From NCBI GenBank assembly GCA_947459215.1, contig CANHCQ010000017.1:1-64000 (forward strand): a stretch of DNA of 64,000 bases, given 5' to 3'. This document shows, piece by piece, positions 24,988 to 33,600 of the stretch. The stretch comes from Phycisphaerales bacterium (lineage in GTDB: Bacteria > Planctomycetota > Phycisphaerae > Phycisphaerales > UBA1924). The notes under the pieces were generated by a model that made no database searches, was not told the DNA's origin, and was given only the letters and a program-made list of their open reading frames with translations. Made by a program: the position numbers and the translations under genes. The first letter of the stretch is position 1; every line of letters begins with the position of its first letter.

Positions 24988-26709
24988 ATGCTTATCCGTG
25001 CTTGTGCCATCCTTTCCCTCACCGCGGGCCTTGCCGCGTCCGCCAGCGCTCAGAATGCCCTCGGCGACGGTCGCGGCTTGCAGAAGAACACCAACAAGTA
25101 CGACGCCTCCAAGGGTCCAGTGAACCGCGGCTACGACAAAGAGGCGATCCGGATGCGCAACGCCATCGTCTTCGGCAACGCCGCCGGCGGCGCGTCCCAG
25201 CGCTCCTCCACGCTCCGAGACTCCAGCCAGTTCATGAGCTCGCTCGGCAGCGACTCGCTCTACTCGTTCCGCCGCGACTCGTACTACTCCGGTCTCGCCG
25301 GTCAGGGCATCCGCGGCACCGAGGCTTTGCAGTACCAGTTCGCCCTCACCACCGGCGGCAGCACCCGCGGCTCCAGCCTCACCGGCGCCGGCTTCGTCTC
25401 CCGCGAGGCCGGATCCACCGGCGCGAGCATCAACGGCTTCTCGCACCCGGCCGGCATCGAGCGCAAGCCCTCGTGGCTCAGCGATACCTCACGCCCCACC
25501 GGCACGCTCCGCTCGACCGCTTCATACAGCACCGCTTTCTCGCTCCGGCCTTCGGTCGTTGGTCAGGGCGTCGACGAGAACGGTCGCACGTTCACGGTCG
25601 CCGCGTCGCCACTGCTGGGAATGCAACCGGTGCGGCGCGAAGTGACCTCGCCGCTGGTTGCTCGCGTCGGCGACAAGCCGGAAGAAACGCCCGCCGCCGA
25701 CCCGCGGTCAGCCGCACCGGGCGGACCTGAAACCGCCGCCAGCGGCAGCCCGGCCGAAGCTTCCAAAGATCTCACGATCTATGACTCGCTCGCGCGTCGG
25801 CTCGCCGAACGCGGGCGTGCAAGCCCCGAACTCTCCGCGACCGAGCCCTTGAACCCCGGAACACCCGACGCCGCCACGGGTGACACGCCGGAGAACTTGC
25901 CCAAGAACGCAGCCGACTTTGCCAAGCCCAAGTGGCTGCGCGACATCGAGGGCCTGAAGGATGCCCTCAACGAACGCGACACGCCCAAGCCCACCGCAAA
26001 GGCAAAGACCGGCCCGACGCCGCCGGGATTGGGCACGCCCCCGCCGGGCATGCGCTTCGACGCCAGCGGAAAAATGGTGCCGCTGGTGGACAAGGGCGTC
26101 ACCGATCTCATCCGCGACGCCGGCGAGACCGGTGCGCACTTCATCAAGCCCGACAGCAACGAGACCAGCGCCTTCGCACAGGCGATGCGACAGGGCGAAG
26201 CGCTGATGGCCAAGAGCCAGTTCTTTGCCGCCGAGGAGAAGTTCGCGCGGGCGCTGACGTTCCGCCCCGGCGATGTCGCGGCACTCGCGGCACGCACGCA
26301 CGCTCAGATCAGCGGCGGTCTTCTCGCATCGGCCGCCAACAACCTCCGCGAACTGCTCACCAATCACCCCGAAGTCGCCGGCGTCCGCTACGCCAAGGAA
26401 CTCGTCAGCCCCGACGATCGCGTCAAGATCGTGAAGACCGATCTCGAGGCCCGCATGGGCATCAACGCCAAGGGGCTCGGACCGCTGGGCCTGCAACCCG
26501 TGCGCGACGCCGGTCTGGTCTACGCCTACTTCAACTTCCAGCTCGGCGATCGCGCCGGCGTGGAACGCGGCATCGAGGCCATGCTCGCCCGCATCCCCGA
26601 CAAGGACGAGCCGTCCCTTGCGGACCAGCGGCTCGCGCTGTTCTGCCGCGGCGTGTGGCTCACGACCCCGACCGACCCGGCGCCATCGCCGGTCGAGCCG
26701 GTCAAGTAG
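24988..26709 (+). CDS. Secreted TPR-containing protein of unknown function
   Basis: A 573-residue exported protein. The signal peptide is MLIRACAILSLTAGLAASASA, cut before QNALGDG. Residues about 30-200 are Ser/Gly/Arg-rich and carry a Ser-Arg-Tyr-rich patch (SLYSFRRDSYYSGLAGQG). A Pro/Ala-rich, probably disordered linker follows. Residues about 390-550 look like TPR helices: EALMAKSQFFAAEEKFARALTF, PGDVAALAARTHAQI and GLVYAYFNFQLGDRAGVERG. A CAGGAG ribosome site lies upstream of the ATG, and a bidirectional terminator follows. It may be a cell-envelope scaffold; I do not recognise the family. Confidence 0.8.
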   Translation: MLIRACAILSLTAGLAASASAQNALGDGRGLQKNTNKYDASKGPVNRGYDKEAIRMRNAIVFGNAAGGASQRSSTLRDSSQFMSSLGSDSLYSFRRDSYYSGLAGQGIRGTEALQYQFALTTGGSTRGSSLTGAGFVSREAGSTGASINGFSHPAGIERKPSWLSDTSRPTGTLRSTASYSTAFSLRPSVVGQGVDENGRTFTVAASPLLGMQPVRREVTSPLVARVGDKPEETPAADPRSAAPGGPETAASGSPAEASKDLTIYDSLARRLAERGRASPELSATEPLNPGTPDAATGDTPENLPKNAADFAKPKWLRDIEGLKDALNERDTPKPTAKAKTGPTPPGLGTPPPGMRFDASGKMVPLVDKGVTDLIRDAGETGAHFIKPDSNETSAFAQAMRQGEALMAKSQFFAAEEKFARALTFRPGDVAALAARTHAQISGGLLASAANNLRELLTNHPEVAGVRYAKELVSPDDRVKIVKTDLEARMGINAKGLGPLGLQPVRDAGLVYAYFNFQLGDRAGVERGIEAMLARIPDKDEPSLADQRLALFCRGVWLTTPTDPAPSPVEPVK

Positions 26710-26743
26710 AACCAGGATTCGGCGCAGAATCGGGCCAAGAAAC

Positions 26744-26771
26744 GAAAACCCCCGCGATCGCGGGGGTTTTC
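26744..26771. terminator. Bidirectional Rho-independent terminator
   Basis: A perfect 28-base palindrome centred on GATC (arms GAAAACCCCCGCGA). It has A and T runs at its flanks, so it can end both the TPR gene from the left and the dockerin gene from the right. Confidence 0.92.
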
Positions 26772-26790
26772 TCTTGAGAGTGACGGCCGC

Positions 26791-27765
26791 TTACGGGCAG
26801 ACAAGCGTGTCGTACTGCACCACGAAGATCTGGAAGTCCGCGTCGTCCACGACGTCGTCCCCGTTCAGATCCGACACGCAGAACGGGCGGCTCGGCCCGT
26901 TTCCGGGGCAGAGCAGTTCGTTGTACGCCATGACGAAGACCTGGAAGTCGAGGTCGTCGACGACATGATCGAAGTTCACGTCCGCGATGCACGGGTTCTG
27001 CGGATACGAGTCCTGATTGATGGCGATGCCGGAATAGAACGTGACCTGCTCACTCGGGTCGAGCGTGGCGGTCCACTGGAACGCGCTGCTGCCGTCGCCG
27101 GTGACGGGGCCGTCGACGTTGCTGAGGTCAAACGAGCCGCTGGAGGTGTTGGTGCGGAGGGTGAGGCCGGTGTTGGCCTCGTGGCGCGAGCTGTTATTCG
27201 CCATCGCGATCGCGTTCTCAAAGGAGGCCTGTTCGGAGAAGAGGGCTTCATTGGGCGAGAGAAACCGCACGCTGTCGTCGGTCTGCGGGTTGGGCGTGCC
27301 GCCGGGCATGTCGATGTCGTTGAGATTGAAGATCTGATAGGTGAGACGGCTGTTGGCCGCGCTCTGAAACTTCATGACGCTGAAGAGCCGCGCCTGCTTG
27401 GGATTCGCGCCATCGATGAGCGTGATGGTCAGCTCGGCGTTGAAGCGCTCCTGCCCGACGGGAGCCGGGCCGGCGTTGGTCCAGGTCATGCGGCAGTGGT
27501 TCCCGCTGGTGAAGACCACCGGGTTGTCCAGCTTGCTCATCAGACTGTTCTGGTTGTTGAACTGCGTGCGGTACGACCACGAGTACTTGGCCATGTAGTC
27601 GCCGCTGGTCGCGTCGGTCTTGAAGTTCGTGTCCGGCAGCGTGCTGCTGAACGGCGGGTTGGGGATCAACTGGAACGTCGCGTCGCCGTGGGTCAGCGTC
27701 TGGGCGAGCGACAGGGGTGCGACAGCCGCGCCAAGGGCGGCGACGATCAGGAACGTGCGCTTCAT
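26791..27765 (-). CDS. Secreted protein with two C-terminal dockerin-type repeats
   Basis: A 324-residue exported protein. The signal peptide is MKRTFLIVAALGAAVAPLSLA. The body is a beta-rich domain I do not recognise. The tail holds two dockerin-like EF-hand repeats ending in CP: DVNFDHVVDDLDFQVFVMAYNE and DLNGDDVVDDADFQIFVVQYD, each with calcium ligands at D-x-N-x-D. In planctomycetes these GC-type dockerin tails are common on secreted proteins, although classical cohesin scaffolds are usually absent, so they are probably a surface-anchoring or sorting signal. The 62 kb and 63 kb genes carry the same tail. Confidence 0.85.
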   Translation of the reverse strand: MKRTFLIVAALGAAVAPLSLAQTLTHGDATFQLIPNPPFSSTLPDTNFKTDATSGDYMAKYSWSYRTQFNNQNSLMSKLDNPVVFTSGNHCRMTWTNAGPAPVGQERFNAELTITLIDGANPKQARLFSVMKFQSAANSRLTYQIFNLNDIDMPGGTPNPQTDDSVRFLSPNEALFSEQASFENAIAMANNSSRHEANTGLTLRTNTSSGSFDLSNVDGPVTGDGSSAFQWTATLDPSEQVTFYSGIAINQDSYPQNPCIADVNFDHVVDDLDFQVFVMAYNELLCPGNGPSRPFCVSDLNGDDVVDDADFQIFVVQYDTLVCP

Positions 27766-27930
27766 GTGTTGGACTCTCTCAGGTGCCCGCGGGATGAATG
27801 CAATCCCTCGGCGTCAGACCCCGCAGCCGACGCCGCTGGACGTCATTATCGCGCAGAAACACCGATCCGCAAAGCGATCCACTGAGAATTGCGGATGTTC
27901 CGATCGGACGCCGAACGAGAGCGATGCGTA

Positions 27931-29058
27931 TTACGAACAGACCAGTTCGTTGTACGCGAGAACAAAGATCTGGAAGTCGAGGTCGTCGACAAACCCATCG
28001 AGATTCAGATCCGCCGGGCATCCCAGCGGCATCGATCCATCGGCGCAGTCGAGGATGTTGTACGCCTGCACAAAGACCTGGAAGTCCGAGTCATCGACGA
28101 AGCCCTCGCCGGTGAGATCGGCAGGGCAGATCGCGGGCACATACGTTGCGAACCCGCCGAGCGAGTCGGTGGGAACGGTGCTGGAATAGACCCAGGTGTC
28201 GGTGCCGGGGGAGTAGTTGAAGCGATCGATGCCGCCGCTGACGTGCTTGGCGACGAACATCTCCTGCCCGTCGGGGCTGAAGGCGCAGTCGATGGCGTTG
28301 GTGGAAGTGATGGTCTGAAGCTGCGTGAGGCTGCCGTCGGCGTTGACGCGGAGGCGGAAGACCTTCCCGGCGCTGATATCGGCGACGTAGATTTCACCCT
28401 GCTTGGGGCCGAGGGCGAAAAAGTGAAGGTTGCTGGCGCCGACGAGGTTCTGCAAGGTCAGCTCGGTCATGGTGCCGTCGGCGTTGAGGCGGAATCGGAA
28501 GATGGTTGAGCTGAAGGCGGAGGCGTAGAGGTAGTTGCCGCTGGCCTCGACGCACACGCCGCGCCACGGACGCCCGCGGGCGAACGAGCCGTTGGAATCG
28601 ACGATGCCGAGCGTGTCCACCTTCCAGCGCCAGATCCCGTCAAAGACGGCAGCGGCGAACAGCTCCTTGGTCACCGGGTTGAAGCAGATCTCGTGCACAC
28701 CGATGAGGCCAGGCTGGGTGTAGATGTTGGCGAGGGTGGCGGTGGCGCCGTTGTTGGTGAGCTGGAAGCGGCTGATGGTGCCGGGCTCGACGCCGTTGCC
28801 GTGGCGGTTGCCGATGAACAGGTCCGTCGGCGTGCGGAAGGCGACACCCACCGGGTCGTTCACTGTGCCGTTGGGGATGTTCGTGAGCGACGAGAACACG
28901 CCGCCAGAATCAGGGAGCGAGAAGCGCAGCACATCACGCCACTGGGGCTTGGGGATGCTGAAGGGCGGTGCGATCGTGGTGACAATCTGAAATGGCTGCG
29001 CAATCACAGGACCCGCAAGCAACGTGGCAACAGCCGCAGCGAACAGATGAGTCTTCAT
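27931..29058 (-). CDS. Secreted beta-propeller-like protein with two dockerin-type repeats
   Basis: A 375-residue exported protein. The signal peptide is MKTHLFAAAVATLLAGPVIA. The body has repeated propeller-like strands with ISRFQLTNNGATATLANIY, IFRFRLNADGTMTEL and VFRLRVNADGSLTQL, resembling SMP-30/lactonase-type beta-propellers; a YVADISAGKVFRL segment fits that. The tail has two dockerin repeats (DLTGEGFVDDSDFQVFVQAYN and DLNLDGFVDDLDFQIFVLAYN) ending in CS rather than CP. A GGGGAGAGG ribosome site precedes the ATG. It is transcribed toward the 26791-27765 gene, 165 bases upstream of it, and may share its control. Confidence 0.85.
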   Translation of the reverse strand: MKTHLFAAAVATLLAGPVIAQPFQIVTTIAPPFSIPKPQWRDVLRFSLPDSGGVFSSLTNIPNGTVNDPVGVAFRTPTDLFIGNRHGNGVEPGTISRFQLTNNGATATLANIYTQPGLIGVHEICFNPVTKELFAAAVFDGIWRWKVDTLGIVDSNGSFARGRPWRGVCVEASGNYLYASAFSSTIFRFRLNADGTMTELTLQNLVGASNLHFFALGPKQGEIYVADISAGKVFRLRVNADGSLTQLQTITSTNAIDCAFSPDGQEMFVAKHVSGGIDRFNYSPGTDTWVYSSTVPTDSLGGFATYVPAICPADLTGEGFVDDSDFQVFVQAYNILDCADGSMPLGCPADLNLDGFVDDLDFQIFVLAYNELVCS

Positions 29059-29356
29059 GGCCTCTCCCCTTCAGCGGAGCGATCGCGATTCGGCGCCGAT
29101 CCGTTCCCGCCGCTCCCAGTGTACAACAGGGTCGCTGAAAGCCAGCGTCATTCTGCGGAAGTAACGCAGATCTGCCGGAGAAGGAGCTCCGTTCCGAAGC
29201 CGGGTCGCCATGGTCTGCGAACGTGTGAAGCCGCCTCTTTCGGGGGGCCGCCACCACGCTTGCGGCGGGCCGCCGCCGCAGGTAGTCTGCGGAGGCCTTC
29301 GGTGCGATCCGAGGGCGGGGCCTTCCCGGCCCCGACGCAACATCCCCAGAGGCACC

Positions 29357-29695
29357 ATGGCAACCACGAAAACACCCGGCGGCGTCGAGATCGAAGAACT
29401 CACGATCGGCAAAGGCGAAGTCGCCAGCCTCGACTCGATCGTCACCGTCCACTACCACGGCTCGCTCAAGTCCAACGGCAAGGTCTTCGACTCGACCAAG
29501 GGCGCCGACCCCGTCGAGTTCCCGCTCGAAGACCTCATCCAGGGCTGGCAAGAAGGCATCCCCGGCATGAAAGTCGGCGGCAAGCGCAAGCTCACCATCC
29601 CGTGGGCCCTCGCCTATGGCGCCGCCGGCGCCCCGCCCGAGATCCCGCCCAAGGCCGACCTCATCTTCGAGATCGAGCTCGTGGACGTGCAGTAA
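29357..29695 (+). CDS. FKBP-type peptidyl-prolyl cis-trans isomerase
   Basis: A 112-residue cytosolic FKBP domain with no signal peptide. Key positions of the fold are visible: VTVHYHGSLKSNGKVFDST, the FPLEDLIQGWQEGIPGMKVGGKRKLTIPW block with the Trp at the base of the active site, YGAAGAPPEIPPKADLIFEIEL. It accelerates proline isomerisation during folding. An AGAGG ribosome site precedes the ATG at 29357; an upstream frame extension lacks protein character. Confidence 0.95.
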   Translation: MATTKTPGGVEIEELTIGKGEVASLDSIVTVHYHGSLKSNGKVFDSTKGADPVEFPLEDLIQGWQEGIPGMKVGGKRKLTIPWALAYGAAGAPPEIPPKADLIFEIELVDVQ

Positions 29696-29742
29696 GCAGC
29701 GTCCCGCATCGCTCCATCCGCCAACACGCGTCTGATTTGAAT

Positions 29743-29839
29743 GCGAGCCGGGGCGTCCACGCCCCGGTGCTTGCGTTTGCGGACCCGCCGCTTCGAGGAA
29801 TCACGCCGCTGCGCACGGGGCAAGCACGCCCCGGCTCGC
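29743..29839. repeat. 97-bp inverted-repeat element, second copy
   Basis: Ends GCGAGCCGGGGCGT (29743-29756) and its complement (29826-29839). It has the same length and end sequence as the element at 14059-14155 but a different core. Confidence 0.85.
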
Positions 29840-29889
29840 TCTTGCTGTCGCGGGTTCGCGGTGGGTCTGCCCCCTTTTCCTCTTCTTCT

Positions 29890-29916
29890 CAGCGTCCTCT
29901 GCGTCCTCCGCGGTGA
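29890..29916. repeat. Nonamer half-array
   Basis: Three 9-bp units of the type CNGCGTCCT, preceded by TTCTTCTTC. It repeats the right half of the element at 13052-13166 next to the start of UbiX. Confidence 0.65.
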
Positions 29917-29966
29917 AGTGTCTTCACACCGAATCCAACCCCGACGCAGCCCGCGAACAATCCACC

Positions 29967-30644
29967 GTGTCCAAGCGTCCCGCCAAGAAGACTCCCCCGA
30001 CCCGCACCGCCGCCAACCCGCCGCGGCGTTTCGTCGTCGGCGTCTCCGGCGCCTCGGGCGCGTGGTACGCCCAGCGCCTGCTCGCCATCCTGCTCGAGCA
30101 GGGTCACGAGGTCCATCTCGTCGTCAGCGACTACGGCAAGCGCCTGCTCTTCGATGAATCCGGCATCAAGACCATCGACCTCGAATCGATGTGCCCGGGC
30201 TTCTACAAGTCGCTGAGCGCCACGCAGCGGGCCGACGCCACCCGCCGCCTCGTGCTCCACCCCAACAAAGACGTCGGCGCCGTCATCGCCTCCGGCTCTT
30301 TCCTGCACGACGGCATGGTCGTGATCCCGTGCTCCTCGTCCAGCCTCGGCGCCATCGCCACCGGCTCGGGCTCGAACCTGCTGACCCGTGCCGCGATGGT
30401 GACGCTCAAGGAACGCCGCCCGCTGATCATCTGCCACCGCGAGATGCCGCTGAACCTCATCGACATCCGCAACATGGAAACGCTCGCCCTCGCCGGCGCG
30501 ACGATCTGCTCGCCCAATCCTGGGTTCTATCTCCTGCCCAAGTCGATCGACGACATCATCGACTTCACGGTGGGCAAAGTGCTGGACCTGCTCAAGGTTG
30601 ATCACGACCTCAAGACGCGGTGGGAGCACCACGACGCCGAGTGA
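29967..30644 (+). CDS. ubiX: UbiX family flavin prenyltransferase
   Basis: A 225-residue flavoprotein that prenylates FMN to make the cofactor of UbiD decarboxylases. The FMN-binding GVSGASGAWYA opens the fold; IPCSSSSLGAIATGSGSNLLTRAA and LIICHREMPL are the conserved segments that bind FMN and the prenyl phosphate. A Lys/Pro/Thr-rich stretch of about 20 residues precedes the domain. The GTG at 29967 is the preferred start; a further upstream in-frame ATG lies in the repeat region. No ubiD gene is in the window. Its stop lies one base from the dnaE stop, so the two genes converge with almost no spacer. Confidence 0.92.
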   Translation: MSKRPAKKTPPTRTAANPPRRFVVGVSGASGAWYAQRLLAILLEQGHEVHLVVSDYGKRLLFDESGIKTIDLESMCPGFYKSLSATQRADATRRLVLHPNKDVGAVIASGSFLHDGMVVIPCSSSSLGAIATGSGSNLLTRAAMVTLKERRPLIICHREMPLNLIDIRNMETLALAGATICSPNPGFYLLPKSIDDIIDFTVGKVLDLLKVDHDLKTRWEHHDAE

Positions 30645-30645
30645 A

Positions 30646-33600
30646 TCACTCGTCGCTGCTCGACTTCGCAAACTTCTTCTCCCACGGCTTCTTCTCCGTG
30701 AGATCCACCGACACGCCGCCGACGATGCGGCAGGTCGACGGGCCCAGGCACGCTTCGATCTGATCCACCAGCTTGGGCGTCAGCGACACCCGCAGCCCCG
30801 CGGCCAGGATCGCCGTGTGGTGCATCGTGCCGATCGCCAGCTCCACCGGGAAGGGTGTCAGCGAGTGCTTCGCGAGCAACGCCTCCAACTCCGAATCCGG
30901 CTTCGCCGTTGGCGCTGCGGTGGGGGAGCCGTTGCCGCTGCCGTTCGCAGCGCCATTCGTTGCCCCATTCCCAGCTCCATTCCCGGCAAGCCGCGCCGCG
31001 TCCGGCGACGATCCTCGCAGCATCGCCGCGAGCTTCTCGACCGCGGGGATGCTGGTGCCGTTGAGCTTGCGCTCGTCGATCAAGACCTGCAGCCGCCCCG
31101 GCGACAACGGCGAGCCCTCGATCGGCACCAGCCGATCGGTCACAAGCTGCGGCTCGCCCCGCGACAGGTCCGCACGCCCCAGCACGAAGATGATCTTGTC
31201 GGTCTCCACCAAGTGGCTGAACCGCGCGTACGCGTCGGCGAAGACGACGCACTCGATCGAGCCCGTCGGGTCCTCGATCGTGACCACCGCCATCTTCTGC
31301 CCGGCGCTGCGCCCGTTCTTCACGATCAGCGTCCGCACGCCCTGCACGATCCCCGCGATGATCACGCGGGCATCCTGCTGACTCGCCTTCACGCCCGCCA
31401 CCGTGCTGGTGGTGAAGACCGTTGACCAGCGCTTCCACTGATCCATCGGGTGGCTGCTGACAAAGAAGCCGAGGATCTCCTTCTCGAACTTCAGCGTCTC
31501 GCCCTCGGTCCACTTGTCGGCCTTGCTGAGCGTGATGGGCTTCGGCGCCAATGCCGACGCGGCGGCTTCGGAGCCCCCGAACCCGAACAGCGCCCCCTGT
31601 CCAGCCGCCTTGTCCGCCGCGAGCTTCTGACCCGCGCTGATCGCCTGCTCGATGGTCGCCGCCATCGCCGCCCGATTGTCGCGTCCGTGCACGCTGTCGA
31701 AGCAGCCGCACTTGATGAGGTTCTCGAGCGCGGACTTGTTGATCGCACCCGGCGGCACGCGCTCGCAGAAGTCAAAGAGGGATGAGAAAGGCGTAGAGAC
31801 GGAGAGACGAATAGACGGAGAGACGGAGTTCGGAGAAACGCCCGCAGCCGAAGTGTCTTCCACTTCGTCTCTTCGTCTCTTCGTCTCTCCGTCTCTCTCC
31901 CTCAGAATCGCCTCGATCGCCTTCTCGCCCGTGCCCTTGATCGCCTTCATCCCGAAGCGCACGTGGCCCTGATGAGCGCGAATCGGCGTGTTACTCGAAG
32001 TGTTGCTCGGCGTGCCCTGCGCCGCGGCGGGGACGCCCCGGCTCGCGTCTTCGAAGACAACCGCAAAGTCCGCCTTCGACAAGTTGATGTCCGGCGGCCG
32101 AACCTCCACGCCGGTCTTGATCGTCGGCGCCACCTTCTTCGGGTCGCCCGTCGGCTGCACGAAGCGGCACTTCTTGCAGTCTTCCAGATACGAGATCCAG
32201 TCGCTCACCTTCTGCGCCTGGCTCTCGAACGTGAGGAACGCCGCCATGTAGTGGTTCGGGAAGTACGTCTTCAGGTACGCCGTCTGATACGCGACGATCG
32301 CGTAGCCCGTCGAGTGGGACTTGTTGAAGCCGTAGCCGGCGAACTTCAGGATCAATTCGAACAGGTTCTCCGCCTGCTGCTTGCTGAGGCCCTGCTTCTG
32401 AGCGCCGTCGACAAACTTCGGCCGCTCCTTCTCGATCTTGTCGTGCTTCTTCTTGCTGATGTTCTTGATCAGCGTGTACGCATCGCGCAGCTTGATCCCG
32501 CCCAGGCCGTGCACGATCTGCATGACCTGCTCCTGGTACACCATGACGCCGTAGGTCTCGTTGGTGTACCGATCGACGATCTCATGCACGTGGGGCACAT
32601 CTTCCGTCCCGTGCTTGCGCCGGTTGTAGTCCGGGATCAGATCCATCGGACCCGGCCGGAAGAGCGCGTTGGCCGCGATGAGATCCTCCAGCCGGTCGGG
32701 TTTCATCTCAACCAGCAGCCGCCGCATGCCCGGCGATTCAAACTGGAACACGCCCGTCGTCTCGCCGCGGCGGAAGAGTTCAAACACCGTCTGGTCGGCG
32801 TAGTCGAGGCGATCCAGGTCCAGCGGGTGGGAAAAACTCAAACCAGCAGAGCTCAAAGCATCAAATTCGGAATCGCGCTTGCCCGCGGCCTTGCCTTTTT
32901 CCTTGCCTTGATTTGAGCTTTGCTGCTTTGCTGCTTTGAGCTTTTCGTACTCTCCGCCTCTCCCCACCGCCTCCCAAATCTCCTCCTCCGTCAGCGAATC
33001 GGTGATGAGCTTCTTCGCCCGCTCGATGATCGACAGCGTGCGCAGGCCCAGGAAGTCCATCTTCAGGAGGCCCATCTTCTCGCACGTGGGGCCGTCCCAC
33101 TGCGTGACGATGGCGTTGTCCTCCGTGCCCGGCTGCTTGAACAGCGGCACGATCTCCTGCAAGGGCCGCGTCGCCACGATCACGCCCGCCGCGTGCACGC
33201 TCGCGTGCCGCGCCTGACCCTCGAGCGTTCGCGCGTTGTCGAGCACACGCCGGATGCGGTCGTCGGTGTCGTAGATCTTCTTGAGGTCCGGCTCCTGCTC
33301 GAGCGCCTCATCCAACGTGATGTTCAGCGTCTCGGGGATCAGCTTCGCCACCTTGTCCACTTCGGACAAGGGGATGTTGAACACGCGCCCCACGTCGCGC
33401 ACCGCGGCACGGGCCTTCATCGTCCCGAACGTGATGATCTGAGCGACATGCCCGTACTTGTTGCGGACGTAGTTGATGACGTCGCCGCGCCCGTCCTGGC
33501 ACAGGTCGATATCGATATCGGGATACTCGGAGCGATCGGGGTCTGTGAAGCGCTCAAAGAGCAGGCCGTACTGCACGGGGCAGGCGTTTGACAAGCCCAG

